DNA from: Mannheimia cairinae
GTDB taxonomy: Bacteria > Pseudomonadota > Gammaproteobacteria > Enterobacterales > Pasteurellaceae
DNA length: 64,000 nucleotides
Assembly: GCF_028649535.1 (NCBI RefSeq)
Contig: NZ_JAQSJE010000009.1
Span: 310,001 to 374,000, forward strand
Direction of reading: 5' to 3'
Every line of letters begins with the position of its first letter. Positions within the stretch are counted from its first letter, which is position 1. The position numbers were made by a program, and so were the translations under genes. Positions 47,830-56,845 of the stretch are shown one piece after another. The notes below the pieces were generated by a model that worked only from the letters and a program-made list of their open reading frames with translations, was not told the origin of the DNA and did not search any database.

Positions 47830-47843
47830 TTGTTCTAAATCAA
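47830..47843. promoter_or_regulatory. FNR-type box upstream of fnr
   Basis: TTGTT-CTAA-ATCAA, one mismatch from TTGAT-N4-ATCAA. It lies 35 bp before the fnr start, in the gap shared with divergent uspA. Its place fits negative autoregulation. Confidence 0.55.
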
Positions 47844-47877
47844 ATTTAAACTATTTTTCCTGATTAAGGTTGAATGA

Positions 47878-48651
47878 ATGAAAATTGTATCTGAATCAAA
47901 ATCGAATGGACGCACAGCTTGTACAATTCATTGCCAAAACTGCAGTATTAGCCAATTATGCTTACCATTTACCCTCAATGAAACTGAGCTAACACAGTTG
48001 GATAATATTATTGAACGTAAAAAACCTGTTCAAAAATCTCAAGTTATTTTTAAATCTGGCGATGAACTTCGTTCACTTTATGCAATCCGTTCCGGTACAT
48101 TGAAAGCTTATACCTTAAGTGAAAGTGGTGAAGAACAAATTACAGGCTTTCATTTGCCTGGCGATTTAATTGGTTTTGATGCCATCACAAATATGAAGCA
48201 CGAAGGTTATGCTCAAGCATTAGAAACTTCGATGATCTGTGAAATTCCATTTGATATTTTAGATGACTTGGCAGGAAAAATGCCAAAAATTCGCCATCAA
48301 ATTATGCGATTAATGAGTAATGAAATTAAAAGCGATCAGGAAATGATTTTATTACTTTCTAAGATGAATGCGGAAGAAAAATTAGCGGCTTTTTTATATA
48401 ATCTTTCTCAACGCTACTCTGCCCGAGGCTTCTCTGCTCGAGAGTTCCGCTTAACAATGACTCGTGGCGATATTGGCAATTATCTTGGTTTAACCATTGA
48501 AACTATTAGTCGCCTATTAGGCCGCTTCCAAAAAAGTGGAATGATCTCTGTACAAGGTAAATATATTATCATCAATAGTATGGAAGACTTAGCTGAACTT
48601 GCTGGTGCAATAAAACCTCAACAACAAGTTATTGCTCAAACTACTGCCTAA
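47878..48651 (+). CDS. fnr: Fumarate/nitrate reduction regulator FNR
   Basis: A 257-residue CRP-family regulator that senses oxygen with a [4Fe-4S] cluster. The cluster cysteines are visible: C19, C22 and C28 near the N-terminus plus C121 in SMICEIP; C15 is an extra one. The cyclic-nucleotide-like beta roll and dimer helix follow, then the [29 protein letters not shown], whose E-x-S-R recognition pattern matches FNR rather than CRP. Length is close to E. coli FNR (250). It is divergent from uspA and has an FNR-like site upstream. Confidence 0.95.
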   Translation: MKIVSESKSNGRTACTIHCQNCSISQLCLPFTLNETELTQLDNIIERKKPVQKSQVIFKSGDELRSLYAIRSGTLKAYTLSESGEEQITGFHLPGDLIGFDAITNMKHEGYAQALETSMICEIPFDILDDLAGKMPKIRHQIMRLMSNEIKSDQEMILLLSKMNAEEKLAAFLYNLSQRYSARGFSAREFRLTMTRGDIGNYLGLTIETISRLLGRFQKSGMISVQGKYIIINSMEDLAELAGAIKPQQQVIAQTTA

Positions 48652-48665
48652 TTATTCATTATTTT

Positions 48666-48701
48666 AAATCCCTTTTTTGATAATCATCAGAAAAGGGATT
48701 T
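48666..48701 (+). terminator. Hairpin after fnr
   Basis: An 11-bp perfect stem (48666-48676 with 48691-48701, arm AAATCCCTTTT). The T-rich tail is weak, so terminator strength is uncertain. Confidence 0.55.
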
Positions 48702-48727
48702 CTGATCCGATCAGCTCATCAGCTTAT

Positions 48728-48756
48728 TTGCTACATAGTGGCATATCCGCTATAAT
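48728..48756 (+). promoter_or_regulatory. Sigma-70 promoter of fabI
   Basis: TTGCTA (48728-48733), 17-bp spacer, TATAAT (48751-48756). This is a near-consensus promoter about 40 bp before the fabI ATG. Confidence 0.7.
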
Positions 48757-48794
48757 CGACACAATTTTTATCCCCCAAATCTAGAGGAATTTTT

Positions 48795-49586
48795 ATGGGT
48801 ATCTTAACTGGTAAACGTATTTTAGTAACAGGTTTAGCAAGCAATCGTTCTATTGCTTATGGCATTGCAAATGCAATGAAACAACAAGGTGCAGAATTAG
48901 CATTTACTTATTTAAACGATAAATTAAAACCACGTGTTGAAGAATTTGCAAAAGAATTTGGCTCAGATATCGTGCTTCCATTAGATGTTGCAACCGATGA
49001 AAGCATTACCGAATGTTTTACTGAATTAAGTAAACATTGGGAAAAATTTGACGGCTTTGTTCACGCCATCGCATTTGCCCCGGGCGATCAATTAGACGGC
49101 GATTACGTAAACGCTGCAACCCGTGAAGGCTACCGTATTGCTCACGATATTAGTGCATATAGCTTTGTTGCAATGGCACAAGCAGCTCGCCCATTCTTAA
49201 ATGAAAATGCAGCACTCTTAACATTAAGCTACTTAGGTGCAGAGCGTGCAATCCCTAACTACAATGTAATGTGTTTAGCGAAAGCATCATTAGAAGCAGC
49301 AACACGTGTTATGGCGGCAGATTTAGGTAAACAAGGTATTCGTGTAAATGCAATCTCAGCGGGCCCAATTCGTACATTAGCAGCTTCTGGCATTAAAAAC
49401 TTCAAGAAAATGCTATCTGCATTTGAAAAAACAGCTGCATTACGTCGTACTGTGACTATTGATGATGTAGGTAATTCAGCTGCATTCTTATGCTCAAACT
49501 TAGCTTCTGGTGTAACGGGCGAAGTGTTACACGTTGATGCAGGTTTCAGCGTAATGGCAATGGGCGAATTAGGCGAAGAAGAATAA
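48795..49586 (+). CDS. fabI: Enoyl-ACP reductase (NADH) FabI
   Basis: A 263-residue short-chain dehydrogenase that performs the last step of each fatty-acid elongation cycle; it is the triclosan/isoniazid-type target. The NADH motif is [14 protein letters not shown]. The catalytic residues are Y146, Y156 and K163 (YxxxxxxK in YNVMCLAK), identical in number to E. coli FabI. The strong SD (AGAGGAA) and near-consensus promoter imply high expression. It lies between fnr and rnb on the plus strand. Confidence 0.96.
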   Translation: MGILTGKRILVTGLASNRSIAYGIANAMKQQGAELAFTYLNDKLKPRVEEFAKEFGSDIVLPLDVATDESITECFTELSKHWEKFDGFVHAIAFAPGDQLDGDYVNAATREGYRIAHDISAYSFVAMAQAARPFLNENAALLTLSYLGAERAIPNYNVMCLAKASLEAATRVMAADLGKQGIRVNAISAGPIRTLAASGIKNFKKMLSAFEKTAALRRTVTIDDVGNSAAFLCSNLASGVTGEVLHVDAGFSVMAMGELGEEE

Positions 49587-49612
49587 TTTTTCGTATTAAC
49601 CTCAAAATATCC

Positions 49613-49647
49613 CCCTCTTTCTGGAGTAATCTCGAAAGAGGGTTTAT
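49613..49647 (+). terminator. Terminator after fabI
   Basis: An 8-bp stem (49613-49620 with 49635-49642, arm CCCTCTTT) followed by TTTATTTATTTT. It ends 25-30 nt before the rnb ATG. Confidence 0.65.
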
Positions 49648-49671
49648 TTATTTTATAAGATTATCAGTATT

Positions 49672-51648
49672 ATGTTTCAAAACAATCCTCTTTTAGCTCA
49701 GCTAAAACAACAAATTGAAGCCAATAAAGAATATGTAGAAGGCTATGTGAAAGCCTCTGATAAAGCATTCGGCTTTTTAGAATGTGATAAAAAAAGCTAT
49801 TTCATTCCACCAATGGAAATGAAAAAAGTAATGCACGGCGATACCGTAAAAGCCGTAGTTAAACGTGAAGGCGATAAAGAACAAGTGGAAATCGACTCTT
49901 TAATCGAGCCAATGTTAAGTCGCTTTATTGCACAAGTGCGTTTAAATAAAGAAGGTAAATTACAGTTATCGGTCGATCACCCAAGTATTAAACAAAACAT
50001 TCCAGCCAATACCCACAAATCGGTTACAGAAAAATTAGAAAATGGCGACTGGGTTGTGGCACAACTTAAAACACACCCATTACGTGATGACCGTTTTTTC
50101 TTCTCTCAAGTGACTCAATTTATTTGTAAAGCTGATGACAACTTTGCTCCTTGGTGGGTAACCCTTGCTCGCCACGAACAACCTCGTGAACCAGTAGCTA
50201 ATGAAAAAAGCTACGAATTGCACGATGAGCTGCCTCGTGAAGATTTAACACACTTATATTTCACAACTATCGACAGCCCTAGCACGCAAGATATGGACGA
50301 TGCTCTATTCATTGAACCGATTGAAGAAAATGGCTCACAAACAGGCTGGCGATTAGTGGTGGCGATTGCCGACCCAACCGCTTACATTCCTGAAAATTCT
50401 AATATTGAAAAAGCCGCCCGCCAACGCTGTTTTACCAACTATTTACCGGGTTTTAACATTCCGATGTTGCCCCGTGAGTTATCAGACGATCTCTGCTCTC
50501 TCGTTCCAAATGAAAAACGTCCTGCATTAGTTGGCTTTATCGAAACCGATTTAGAAGGAAACTTAACCAAAGAAGCGACCTTTACTTCGGCTTGGGTAGA
50601 ATCTAAAGATCGCCTCGCTTATGATGATGTTTCTGATTATCTTGAAAAGGTTGAAAATGCGTGGCAGCCAGCATCTTCTGAAACCAAACAACAAATTGAT
50701 TGGTTACATCAATTTACACAAGCCCGCATTCAATGGCGAGCTAAAAACGCATTAGTATTTAAAGAACAAGGCGACTATACGTTTGAATTAAATGAAGACG
50801 GTTCGGTAAAAGATATTCACGTGGAATACCGCCGCATTGCGAATCAAATGATTGAAGAGTCTATGATTATCGCCAATATTTGCTGTGCAAAATTTTTAGC
50901 CGCAAATGCCAATACCGGCGTATTTAACACCCACTCAGGCTTTGATAGCAAAAACTATGAGTCAGTTAAATCATTCTTACTGCAAACGTTAGCCACAGAA
51001 GAAAACCTTGAAGCACTTTCTGAACGCTACTCTGCCGAAAGATTAGCAACGCTAGAAGGCTACTGCGAAATGCAACGAGATATTCAAGATTTTCCTGAAA
51101 AATTCTTAGAATTGCGTTTACGTCGTTATTTAACTTTTGCAGAATTTAAAGCAGAAGTTGCACCGCATTTTGGTTTAGGTATCAGCCATTACGCTACTTG
51201 GACATCGCCTATCCGTAAATATGGCGATATGGTAAACCATCGTTTAATCAAACAAGTATTGTTAGGTAAACAAATCAATGCGGTTGAGGAATCGGTATTA
51301 ACTCGCTTGCAAGAAGCTCGCCGCCAAAATCGTTTAGTTGAGCGTGATATTGCGGATTGGCTATATGCTCGTTACCTCTTCCCAATGGTGGAACAAGCGG
51401 TCGAATTTGACTGTGAAATTGCAGATGTTTCCCGTGGCGGTGTGCGTGCAAAAGTGATTAAAAACGGAGCACAAATTTTCGTCCCATTCTCGACATTACA
51501 CGATAATAAAGAGGAAATGGACTACCGCCAAGAAGAACTTGCACTTTACATCAAAGGCGAAAAGGCCTACCAAATCGGGCAAGCGGTTAAGGTAAAACTA
51601 ACCGAAGTTCGCTTAGAAACCCGTTCTATTGTAGGGAATATTATTTGA
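49672..51648 (+). CDS. rnb: Exoribonuclease II
   Basis: A 658-residue 3'-5' single-strand exoribonuclease. N-terminal cold-shock-type RNA-binding domains (about 15-170) precede the RNB catalytic domain, with the acidic cluster TIDSPSTQDMDDALFIE near residue 203 and SHYATWTSPIRKYGDMVNHR. The C-terminal S1 domain (about 575-650) follows. It is slightly longer than E. coli RNase II (644). The ATG has no good SD and lies about 25-30 nt after the fabI terminator. An inverted uptake-signal hairpin ends the gene. Confidence 0.95.
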   Translation: MFQNNPLLAQLKQQIEANKEYVEGYVKASDKAFGFLECDKKSYFIPPMEMKKVMHGDTVKAVVKREGDKEQVEIDSLIEPMLSRFIAQVRLNKEGKLQLSVDHPSIKQNIPANTHKSVTEKLENGDWVVAQLKTHPLRDDRFFFSQVTQFICKADDNFAPWWVTLARHEQPREPVANEKSYELHDELPREDLTHLYFTTIDSPSTQDMDDALFIEPIEENGSQTGWRLVVAIADPTAYIPENSNIEKAARQRCFTNYLPGFNIPMLPRELSDDLCSLVPNEKRPALVGFIETDLEGNLTKEATFTSAWVESKDRLAYDDVSDYLEKVENAWQPASSETKQQIDWLHQFTQARIQWRAKNALVFKEQGDYTFELNEDGSVKDIHVEYRRIANQMIEESMIIANICCAKFLAANANTGVFNTHSGFDSKNYESVKSFLLQTLATEENLEALSERYSAERLATLEGYCEMQRDIQDFPEKFLELRLRRYLTFAEFKAEVAPHFGLGISHYATWTSPIRKYGDMVNHRLIKQVLLGKQINAVEESVLTRLQEARRQNRLVERDIADWLYARYLFPMVEQAVEFDCEIADVSRGGVRAKVIKNGAQIFVPFSTLHDNKEEMDYRQEELALYIKGEKAYQIGQAVKVKLTEVRLETRSIVGNII

Positions 51649-51652
51649 ATGG

Positions 51653-51722
51653 CAAGCGGTCAAATTTTAGAATTATTTTGCAAAAATTTGCAAAGTTTCG
51701 ATAAAATTTGACCGCTTGTTTT
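51653..51722. terminator. Long inverted uptake-signal hairpin after rnb
   Basis: A 17-bp perfect inverted repeat: CAAGCGGTCAAATTTTA (51653-51669) and its complement (51702-51718). TTTGCAAA-type blocks lie in the loop, and a T-run follows. It is the longest uptake-signal palindrome in the window. Confidence 0.7.
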
Positions 51723-51740
51723 AAATTTTGAGGAGAAAAA

Positions 51741-52553
51741 ATGGCAACCTATATTGTAGGCGATTTACACGGCTGTTTTAAAGAATTTCAACTTCTACTC
51801 GACAAAGTAAAATACGACCCAACGCAAGATGAGCTTTTTCTAACCGGCGATCTCGTTGCCCGTGGCGAAGATTCTCTTTCTTGCTTACGCTTCGTCAAAG
51901 ATCCTGCAAACAATGCGAAAACCGTTCTTGGCAACCACGACTTGCATCTACTTTCGACCCTGCTAGGAATAAAAAAAGTTAAACCGAATGATAAAGTCGA
52001 TGCCATTTTTGAAGCGAAAGATCGTGCTGATTTGCAAAATTGGCTAAGAAATCAACCGCTTGTTATTCAACACCCTACGCATAAATTCCTACTCACTCAC
52101 GCAGGAATCAGCCCTGAATGGGATCTTCCAACTACGCTAGCCTGTGCAAAAGAAGCAGAACAGATTTTACAACGTGAAGATTATGCCAACTATCTTGCTC
52201 AAATGTACGAAAACCACCCAGAGCGTTGGCACTCCGACTTGCAAGGTATTGAACGCTGGCGATATATTATTAACGTCTTTACCCGAATGCGTTTTTGCTA
52301 CACTGACAAGCGGTTAGATTTTTTATGTAAATCACCTATCGAAGAGGCTCCAAAAGAGCTTGTTCCGTGGTTTGAATTAGATAATCCTTTATTTAGCAAT
52401 ACAGATATTTTATTTGGACATTGGGCAAGTTTAATGGGGAAATGCTCTCGCCCTAATATCTACGCATTAGATACCGGCTGTGCGTGGGGAAGCTATTTAA
52501 CAATGATACGCTGGGAAGACAAACAAATCTTTACCCAAATGCGTTTAAAATAA
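51741..52553 (+). CDS. apaH: Diadenosine tetraphosphatase (symmetrical)
   Basis: A 270-residue metallophosphatase that splits Ap4A into two ADP and removes Np4N-type RNA caps. The calcineurin-type motifs are visible: GDLHG at residue 7, GDLVARG near 36, LGNHD near 65 and LTHAGISP near 117. GAGGAG precedes the ATG. E. coli apaH sits in a folA/ksgA cluster; here it follows rnb. The in-gene uptake signal at 52032-52061 encodes [10 protein letters not shown]. Family and length are secure. Confidence 0.95.
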   Translation: MATYIVGDLHGCFKEFQLLLDKVKYDPTQDELFLTGDLVARGEDSLSCLRFVKDPANNAKTVLGNHDLHLLSTLLGIKKVKPNDKVDAIFEAKDRADLQNWLRNQPLVIQHPTHKFLLTHAGISPEWDLPTTLACAKEAEQILQREDYANYLAQMYENHPERWHSDLQGIERWRYIINVFTRMRFCYTDKRLDFLCKSPIEEAPKELVPWFELDNPLFSNTDILFGHWASLMGKCSRPNIYALDTGCAWGSYLTMIRWEDKQIFTQMRLK

Positions 52554-52614
52554 GCAAATAGGCTATAACCCACTTGCGTGCAGCTGCTTTTTCTATTAGA
52601 ATTCCTCCCACATT

Positions 52615-52691
52615 GCGACTATAGCTCAGTTGGTTAGAGCACCACCTTGACATGGTGGGGGTCACTGGTTCGAGTCCAGCTAGTCGCACCA
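52615..52691 (+). tRNA. tRNA-Val (anticodon GAC)
   Basis: A 77-nt cloverleaf with encoded CCA. Acceptor arms GCGACTA and TAGTCGC pair perfectly. The D arm, anticodon stem CCACC/GGTGG around loop TTGACAT, and TTCGAGT T-loop are all present. Anticodon GAC reads GUC and GUU valine codons. A strong terminator follows 9 nt later. The decayed segment begins just downstream, and tRNA 3' ends are common integration sites. Confidence 0.97.
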
Positions 52692-52699
52692 TTATTTTT

Positions 52700-52730
52700 A
52701 AGCACGAAAATCACTTTTCGTGCTTTTTTA
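52700..52730 (+). terminator. Terminator after tRNA-Val
   Basis: An 11-bp perfect stem (52700-52710 with 52715-52725, arm AAGCACGAAAA), 4-nt loop, then TTTTTTA. Confidence 0.9.
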
Positions 52731-53256
52731 TTTAAAAAACTTTAAATATCAATCACTTATTGTTATTTAATATATCTCCATAATGTAGCATAATTCCTAT
52801 AAAACCTACGTTTTTAATATAAAATATAGTATTTATTGATTGTTTATACTCTCTATTTATATTCCTTTGCACAAATTTGCACACACGAACTGCACACCAA
52901 ATAACTTGCTCCCATAGGGATCCACACTATTCTTGCACTTTTGGTTTTTATTACCTCTTACGTATTAATTTCTCCTACCAGATTACCGCCGATTCCAACG
53001 TTCTAAGTTACTTAATTGGACTTATTTTACCTACTAGGTTTTAGATTTTTCTGCTCCACGGTAAAAGTCTGTAGCAATTCTATCGGGTGATTACATTAGT
53101 TAAATCAACCTCGGCAATAATGATAAGGTGAATAGTATTTCATTCATTCTGGGGCTATAAACAATTTTAAAATGAGATTATTTTTCAAAAGCGTGAGGAT
53201 TTGCGAATTGAGATGGGGTTTAACAAGTACTGTTATGGTCGCTTTAATGATTATAG
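52731..53256. other. Non-coding decayed segment downstream of tRNA-Val
   Basis: About 525 bp with stops in every frame at short intervals and no credible gene on either strand. A cluster of TTTGCAC/TGCACAC repeats at about 52868-52898 is the only obvious pattern. I found no copy of the tRNA 3' end that would mark an attachment site. Its composition is similar to its surroundings. The lack of genes here is unlike the rest of the window. Confidence 0.5.
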
Positions 53257-53407
53257 TCAGGGGTAAAGTCGGCGAGTATGAATAATGGTAATGATGAAAA
53301 TATTCTTATATAGTTTAATACTGCTCTGTTCATAGCCGGTAAACTCAACAACATTTTCTAAAATTTCATTGATATTATTGCGTGCTTTTGGTATTAAGAT
53401 TAGCCAT
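53257..53407 (-). pseudogene. Remnant of a RelE/ParE-type toxin gene
   Basis: Starts ATG at 53407, overlapping the antitoxin remnant. After codon 3 an extra base breaks the frame; reading through it gives MAN-LIPKARNNINEIL, then ENVVEFTGYEQSSIKLYKNIF. That is the start of a RelE/ParE fold (N-terminal strand and two helices). The frame ends at 53257 well short of a full toxin (about 90-100 residues) and no C-terminal half is recognisable. It is therefore dead. Confidence 0.6.
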
Positions 53408-53576
53408 AAACAACATCTCTATTTCGGCTTAACTCCATCTCTTTTTTCTGCTCTAATTGCTTTTTAATTTGTTGTTTGGCAGTATCAAAAGAAATACCTT
53501 GCCCAGCTTTGAGTTGTTCTATTCCAACACGAATTTACTCTGCTAAAAATTCATCATAACCTTTTTCTTTAAACAT
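53400..53576 (-). pseudogene. Remnant of a small antitoxin gene (stability-determinant type)
   Basis: From ATG at 53576 the frame reads MFKEKGYDEFLAE, then TAA at 53537-53535, then continues IRVGIEQLKAGQGISFDTAKQQIKKQLEQKK to a stop at 53400. Without the nonsense codon it would be a 58-residue antitoxin of the type with a YDEFLAEKIR start, commonly paired with RelE/ParE toxins. A single base change (probably AAA to TAA) explains the stop. The toxin remnant overlaps its end, as in live type II pairs. Confidence 0.65.
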
Positions 53577-53628
53577 ATATTACCCCTAAAAAGCGATCAA
53601 TTTTATGGCATTGTCCGCTTTTATAATG

Positions 53629-53683
53629 AAACTGGCAAATTAGCCTCTATCCCTAACAAGAATCTTGCTCTTGCCAGTTTTTT
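53629..53683 (+). terminator. Orphan terminator-like hairpin
   Basis: A 10-bp stem (53629-53638 with 53671-53680, arm AAACTGGCAA) with a short T-run. No plus-strand gene ends here now, so it may be a relic of the decayed element. Confidence 0.4.
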
Positions 53684-53692
53684 AGTCCGCAT

Positions 53693-53746
53693 ACAAAAAA
53701 CTACACTTTAATCGTTAAGTTGTATTCAACTTTTAAAGTGTAGTTT
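53693..53746 (-). terminator. Terminator after the malic enzyme gene
   Basis: A 14-bp perfect stem (53698-53711 with 53733-53746, arm AAACTACACTTTAA) enclosing an inner AAGTTG-TATT-CAACTT hairpin. On the minus strand, the T-run TTTTTT follows. Confidence 0.8.
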
Positions 53747-53767
53747 ACAAAATGCAGCTTTTACTTA

Positions 53768-55036
53768 TTAAGCAATTATTTTTTTGAGCTGTTCTGCATA
53801 CGCATTCCAGTCTGTAATTGGACGAGTGGCAACACCTGTTCTAATTGCTTCTTTCGCTACCCCAATAGAAACATTAACAATTAAACGTGGGTCAAATGGT
53901 GTTGGTATTACATATTCTGGGCCATATGATAATTCGCCATATGTTGAAAGAACTTCAAACGGAACTGGTTCTTTTGCTAAATCTGCAATCGCTTTTGCTG
54001 CAGCCATTTTCATCTCTTCATTAATTGTTGTTGCACCAACATCTAATGCTCCACGGAATAAGAATGGGAAACAAAGCACGTTATTTACTTGGTTATTAAA
54101 ATCTGAGCGACCGGTGCACACAATCGCATCTGGGCGAACCGCTTTTGCTTCATCAGGGGTAATTTCAGGAATTGGGTTCGCTAAAGCAAGAATGAGTGGA
54201 TCTTTTGCCATCGTTTTTACCATTTCTTGAGTTAATGCACCACCTTTAGAGCAACCTAAGAATACATCTGCATTAGCAACCGCATCAGCTAACGTTCTCC
54301 AACCATTATCTTCGATTGTATAGAATTGTTTGGTTTCGTCCATTTTGTCGCCACGGTCTTTGAAAATAACACCTTTTGAGTCGCACATTGTGATATTTTC
54401 TTTTTTGAAGCCTAGTGAGTGTAATAAATTGGTACAAGCAATCGCAGAAGCACCCGCCCCATTTACAACCAAACGTACATTTTCAATATTTTTACCTACA
54501 ATATTTAAACCATTAAGTGCAGCCGCACCTACAATAATTGCGGTACCGTGCTGATCGTCGTGAAATACTGGAATCCCCATACGCTCACGTAGTTTTTTCT
54601 CTACATAGAAACATTCTGGTGCTTTAATATCTTCAAGATTAATTCCACCAAATGTCGGTTCTAATGAAGCAATAATATCCACTAATTTTTCAGGATCTGT
54701 TTCATTAATTTCGATATCAAATACATCAATACCTGCAAATTTTTTGAATAATACACCTTTTCCTTCCATTACCGGTTTAGAGGCTAAAGCACCAATATTA
54801 CCTAAACCTAACACTGCTGTACCATTAGAAATAACTGCAACCAAGTTGCCTTTTGCCGTATAACGACGTGCTGTTGATGGATCTTTTTCAATTTCTAAAC
54901 AAGGTTCTGCTACGCCAGGAGAGTATGCTAGGGCTAAATCGTGTTGAGTTGTTAATGATTTGGTTGGTGTGACTGAGATTTTTCCAGGAACAGGAAATTC
55001 GTGGAAATCAAGGGCTTGTTGTTTTAAATCGCTCAT
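53768..55036 (-). CDS. Malic enzyme, short form without phosphotransacetylase-like domain
   Basis: A 422-residue oxidative decarboxylase converting malate to pyruvate and CO2 with NAD(P) reduction. Motifs include [22 protein letters not shown], the metal-binding EDIKAPECF and [11 protein letters not shown], and the cofactor loop [10 protein letters not shown]. The sequence matches the N-terminal half of MaeB, but proteobacterial MaeB usually continues with about 320 residues of a PTA-like domain. Here it stops cleanly at KKIIA and is followed by a strong terminator. Cofactor preference cannot be read by eye. Confidence 0.9.
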   Translation of the reverse strand: MSDLKQQALDFHEFPVPGKISVTPTKSLTTQHDLALAYSPGVAEPCLEIEKDPSTARRYTAKGNLVAVISNGTAVLGLGNIGALASKPVMEGKGVLFKKFAGIDVFDIEINETDPEKLVDIIASLEPTFGGINLEDIKAPECFYVEKKLRERMGIPVFHDDQHGTAIIVGAAALNGLNIVGKNIENVRLVVNGAGASAIACTNLLHSLGFKKENITMCDSKGVIFKDRGDKMDETKQFYTIEDNGWRTLADAVANADVFLGCSKGGALTQEMVKTMAKDPLILALANPIPEITPDEAKAVRPDAIVCTGRSDFNNQVNNVLCFPFLFRGALDVGATTINEEMKMAAAKAIADLAKEPVPFEVLSTYGELSYGPEYVIPTPFDPRLIVNVSIGVAKEAIRTGVATRPITDWNAYAEQLKKIIA

Positions 55037-55196
55037 TTTAATACCTTATATTTTTAACTAATTAAGTAATCACAAGTTTTAATTGCTGTATTCTACCGCA
55101 AAAAATTTTTATTTTTTTGATTAAACTCTAATTTTTAACATTTTTACAAAAAATAATTCGATTTTGTAAAAAAATGATTAAAAACAACCGCTTAAA

Positions 55197-56120
55197 TTAA
55201 CTAAATTTAGGTATAGCTAGAATTTTAGCTAATAAATAATTGATAACTTCTGTTGCAATATCAACACTATTCACTTGCTCTATTCCTTCAAAGCCTGGGC
55301 TGGCATTTACTTCTAAAATCAAGCTTTCGTCTTGTGTTCGTAGAAGATCGATTCCAGCCATATCTAAGCCTATTGCTTGGGCTGCTTTTATCGCTATTTT
55401 TTGTTCTTGTTCTGTTAATTGAATAGGTTGAGCTGTTCCACCTTGATGAAGGTTAGCTCGAAATTCATTACTAGCACTAATTCTCTGCATCGCTGCAACA
55501 ATATTATTACCAATCACAATAGCTCGAATATCTTGCCCTTTGGATTCTCTAATAAATTGTTGGCATAAATAAGATTCGCTAAGCTGATGAAAGGTAGATA
55601 ACACACTTTCTGCATTTATTTGATTTTCAAACAACATCACACCTTTGCCCTGTGATCCATTTAAAACTTTAGCAATTATTGGAAAATCATACTGATTTAT
55701 TTGTTCAGAAACAGAAACTAAACTGCCTGATAATGAGGTATTTGGCACTGGTAATTGATAAGCCATTAATCTTTGTAAGCTTTTCCATTTATTTCGAGCA
55801 AGTTCAAAGGCATCCGCTCGATTAAGTACGGGTGTTCCTTTGGCTTCAAAATGTCGCAGAACGTAACACCCCATTTCAGTGCTAGCAGTACCAAACCGAG
55901 GCAATACCGCATCATATTCGGATAATTTCTGAAGATGAGGACAATTTTTATCATACTCCTCACCATATTGGTAAAAAAGTTCAAATCGTCCATTATCTAA
56001 GGCTAATAACATTCGGTTAGGATCTAAAATATCTAATTCAATCCCTTTTCGTGTGCAAGCCTCTTTAAATTTTTGGCAACTATACAAGCGTGGCTCACGG
56101 CATAACATTAGCCATCTCAT
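55197..56120 (-). CDS. rimK: RimK-type ATP-grasp alpha-L-glutamate ligase
   Basis: A 307-residue ATP-grasp protein. RimK adds glutamates to the C-terminus of ribosomal protein S6. ATP-grasp features are IIAKVLNGSQGKGVML near residue 148, the RAIVIGNNIVAAM strand and the metal-binding LEVNASPGFEGIE near 270. The ATG overlaps the nfsA stop (ATGA), so translation is coupled. nfsA-rimK is also the E. coli order, which supports the assignment over other ATP-grasp ligases. Confidence 0.9.
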   Translation of the reverse strand: MRWLMLCREPRLYSCQKFKEACTRKGIELDILDPNRMLLALDNGRFELFYQYGEEYDKNCPHLQKLSEYDAVLPRFGTASTEMGCYVLRHFEAKGTPVLNRADAFELARNKWKSLQRLMAYQLPVPNTSLSGSLVSVSEQINQYDFPIIAKVLNGSQGKGVMLFENQINAESVLSTFHQLSESYLCQQFIRESKGQDIRAIVIGNNIVAAMQRISASNEFRANLHQGGTAQPIQLTEQEQKIAIKAAQAIGLDMAGIDLLRTQDESLILEVNASPGFEGIEQVNSVDIATEVINYLLAKILAIPKFS

Positions 56121-56836
56121 TTTTTCAATAAACCTTTTTGATTGAAAAACGGTAAAATATGAGGGCGAACCGCTTTATTTAAGGTTTTATCAATTGCAGC
56201 CTGCCATTGTTGTGGTTGCCCTGTTCTAGCTTCATAGTAAGCGGTTAAATTTGCATTATATTTTGCAAATTCTTGCTCATTTAATGGCTGATATTGATTA
56301 GTGTAGCAGACTAAACTTGTTGGTAAACGAGGTTTTAGCCCTGGTTCTTGTGCTGGATACCCTAAACACATTCCAACTAATGGCACACAATACTCAGGTA
56401 AATTTAATAATTTTGATACCCGTTCAATATTATTTCGCAATGCTCCAATATAAACACCGCCAAGCCCAAGAGATTCTGCAGCTAACAATACATTTTGAGC
56501 AAACATCCCTGTATCAACAGCCCCAATTAGGCTTACTTCCGCCCAATCTAATTGAGATTCTGGTACTAACTGTTTGTGTTTATTAAAATCAATACAAAAC
56601 ACAAGAAACTCTGGGCAATCTGCTACATATTGCATACCAGAAATTTCTCTTAATGCCTCACAAATAGATTTATCTGTAATACGAATAACGCTAACACATT
56701 GTAAATGATTAGACGTTGATGCCGCTTTTCCTGCATTAATCAATGTTTGGAAGATTTCTTCTGAAATAGGTTCTTGCGTAAATTTTCGAATGGAACGATG
56801 AGACAATATTGTATCTAAGGTAGGTTTGCTATTCAT
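56117..56836 (-). CDS. nfsA: Oxygen-insensitive NADPH nitroreductase NfsA
   Basis: A 239-residue FMN flavoenzyme reducing nitro-compounds and quinones with two-electron steps. SHRSIRKF near residue 12 binds FMN phosphate. GLGGVYIGALRN near 124 and the PLVGMCLGYP strand are family marks. The basic C-terminal segment (KPRLP) fits the NADPH preference of NfsA over NfsB. It is followed by rimK with a 4-bp overlap. An uptake signal at 56237-56269 encodes FAKYNANLTAY. Confidence 0.93.
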   Translation of the reverse strand: MNSKPTLDTILSHRSIRKFTQEPISEEIFQTLINAGKAASTSNHLQCVSVIRITDKSICEALREISGMQYVADCPEFLVFCIDFNKHKQLVPESQLDWAEVSLIGAVDTGMFAQNVLLAAESLGLGGVYIGALRNNIERVSKLLNLPEYCVPLVGMCLGYPAQEPGLKPRLPTSLVCYTNQYQPLNEQEFAKYNANLTAYYEARTGQPQQWQAAIDKTLNKAVRPHILPFFNQKGLLKK

Positions 56837-56845
56837 TCTAATTTC

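Noticed and set aside
53257-53767. Relics of the MaeB PTA-like domain downstream of the malic enzyme gene
   Set aside because: The frames here resemble a toxin-antitoxin pair instead, and the malic enzyme ends before a strong terminator.
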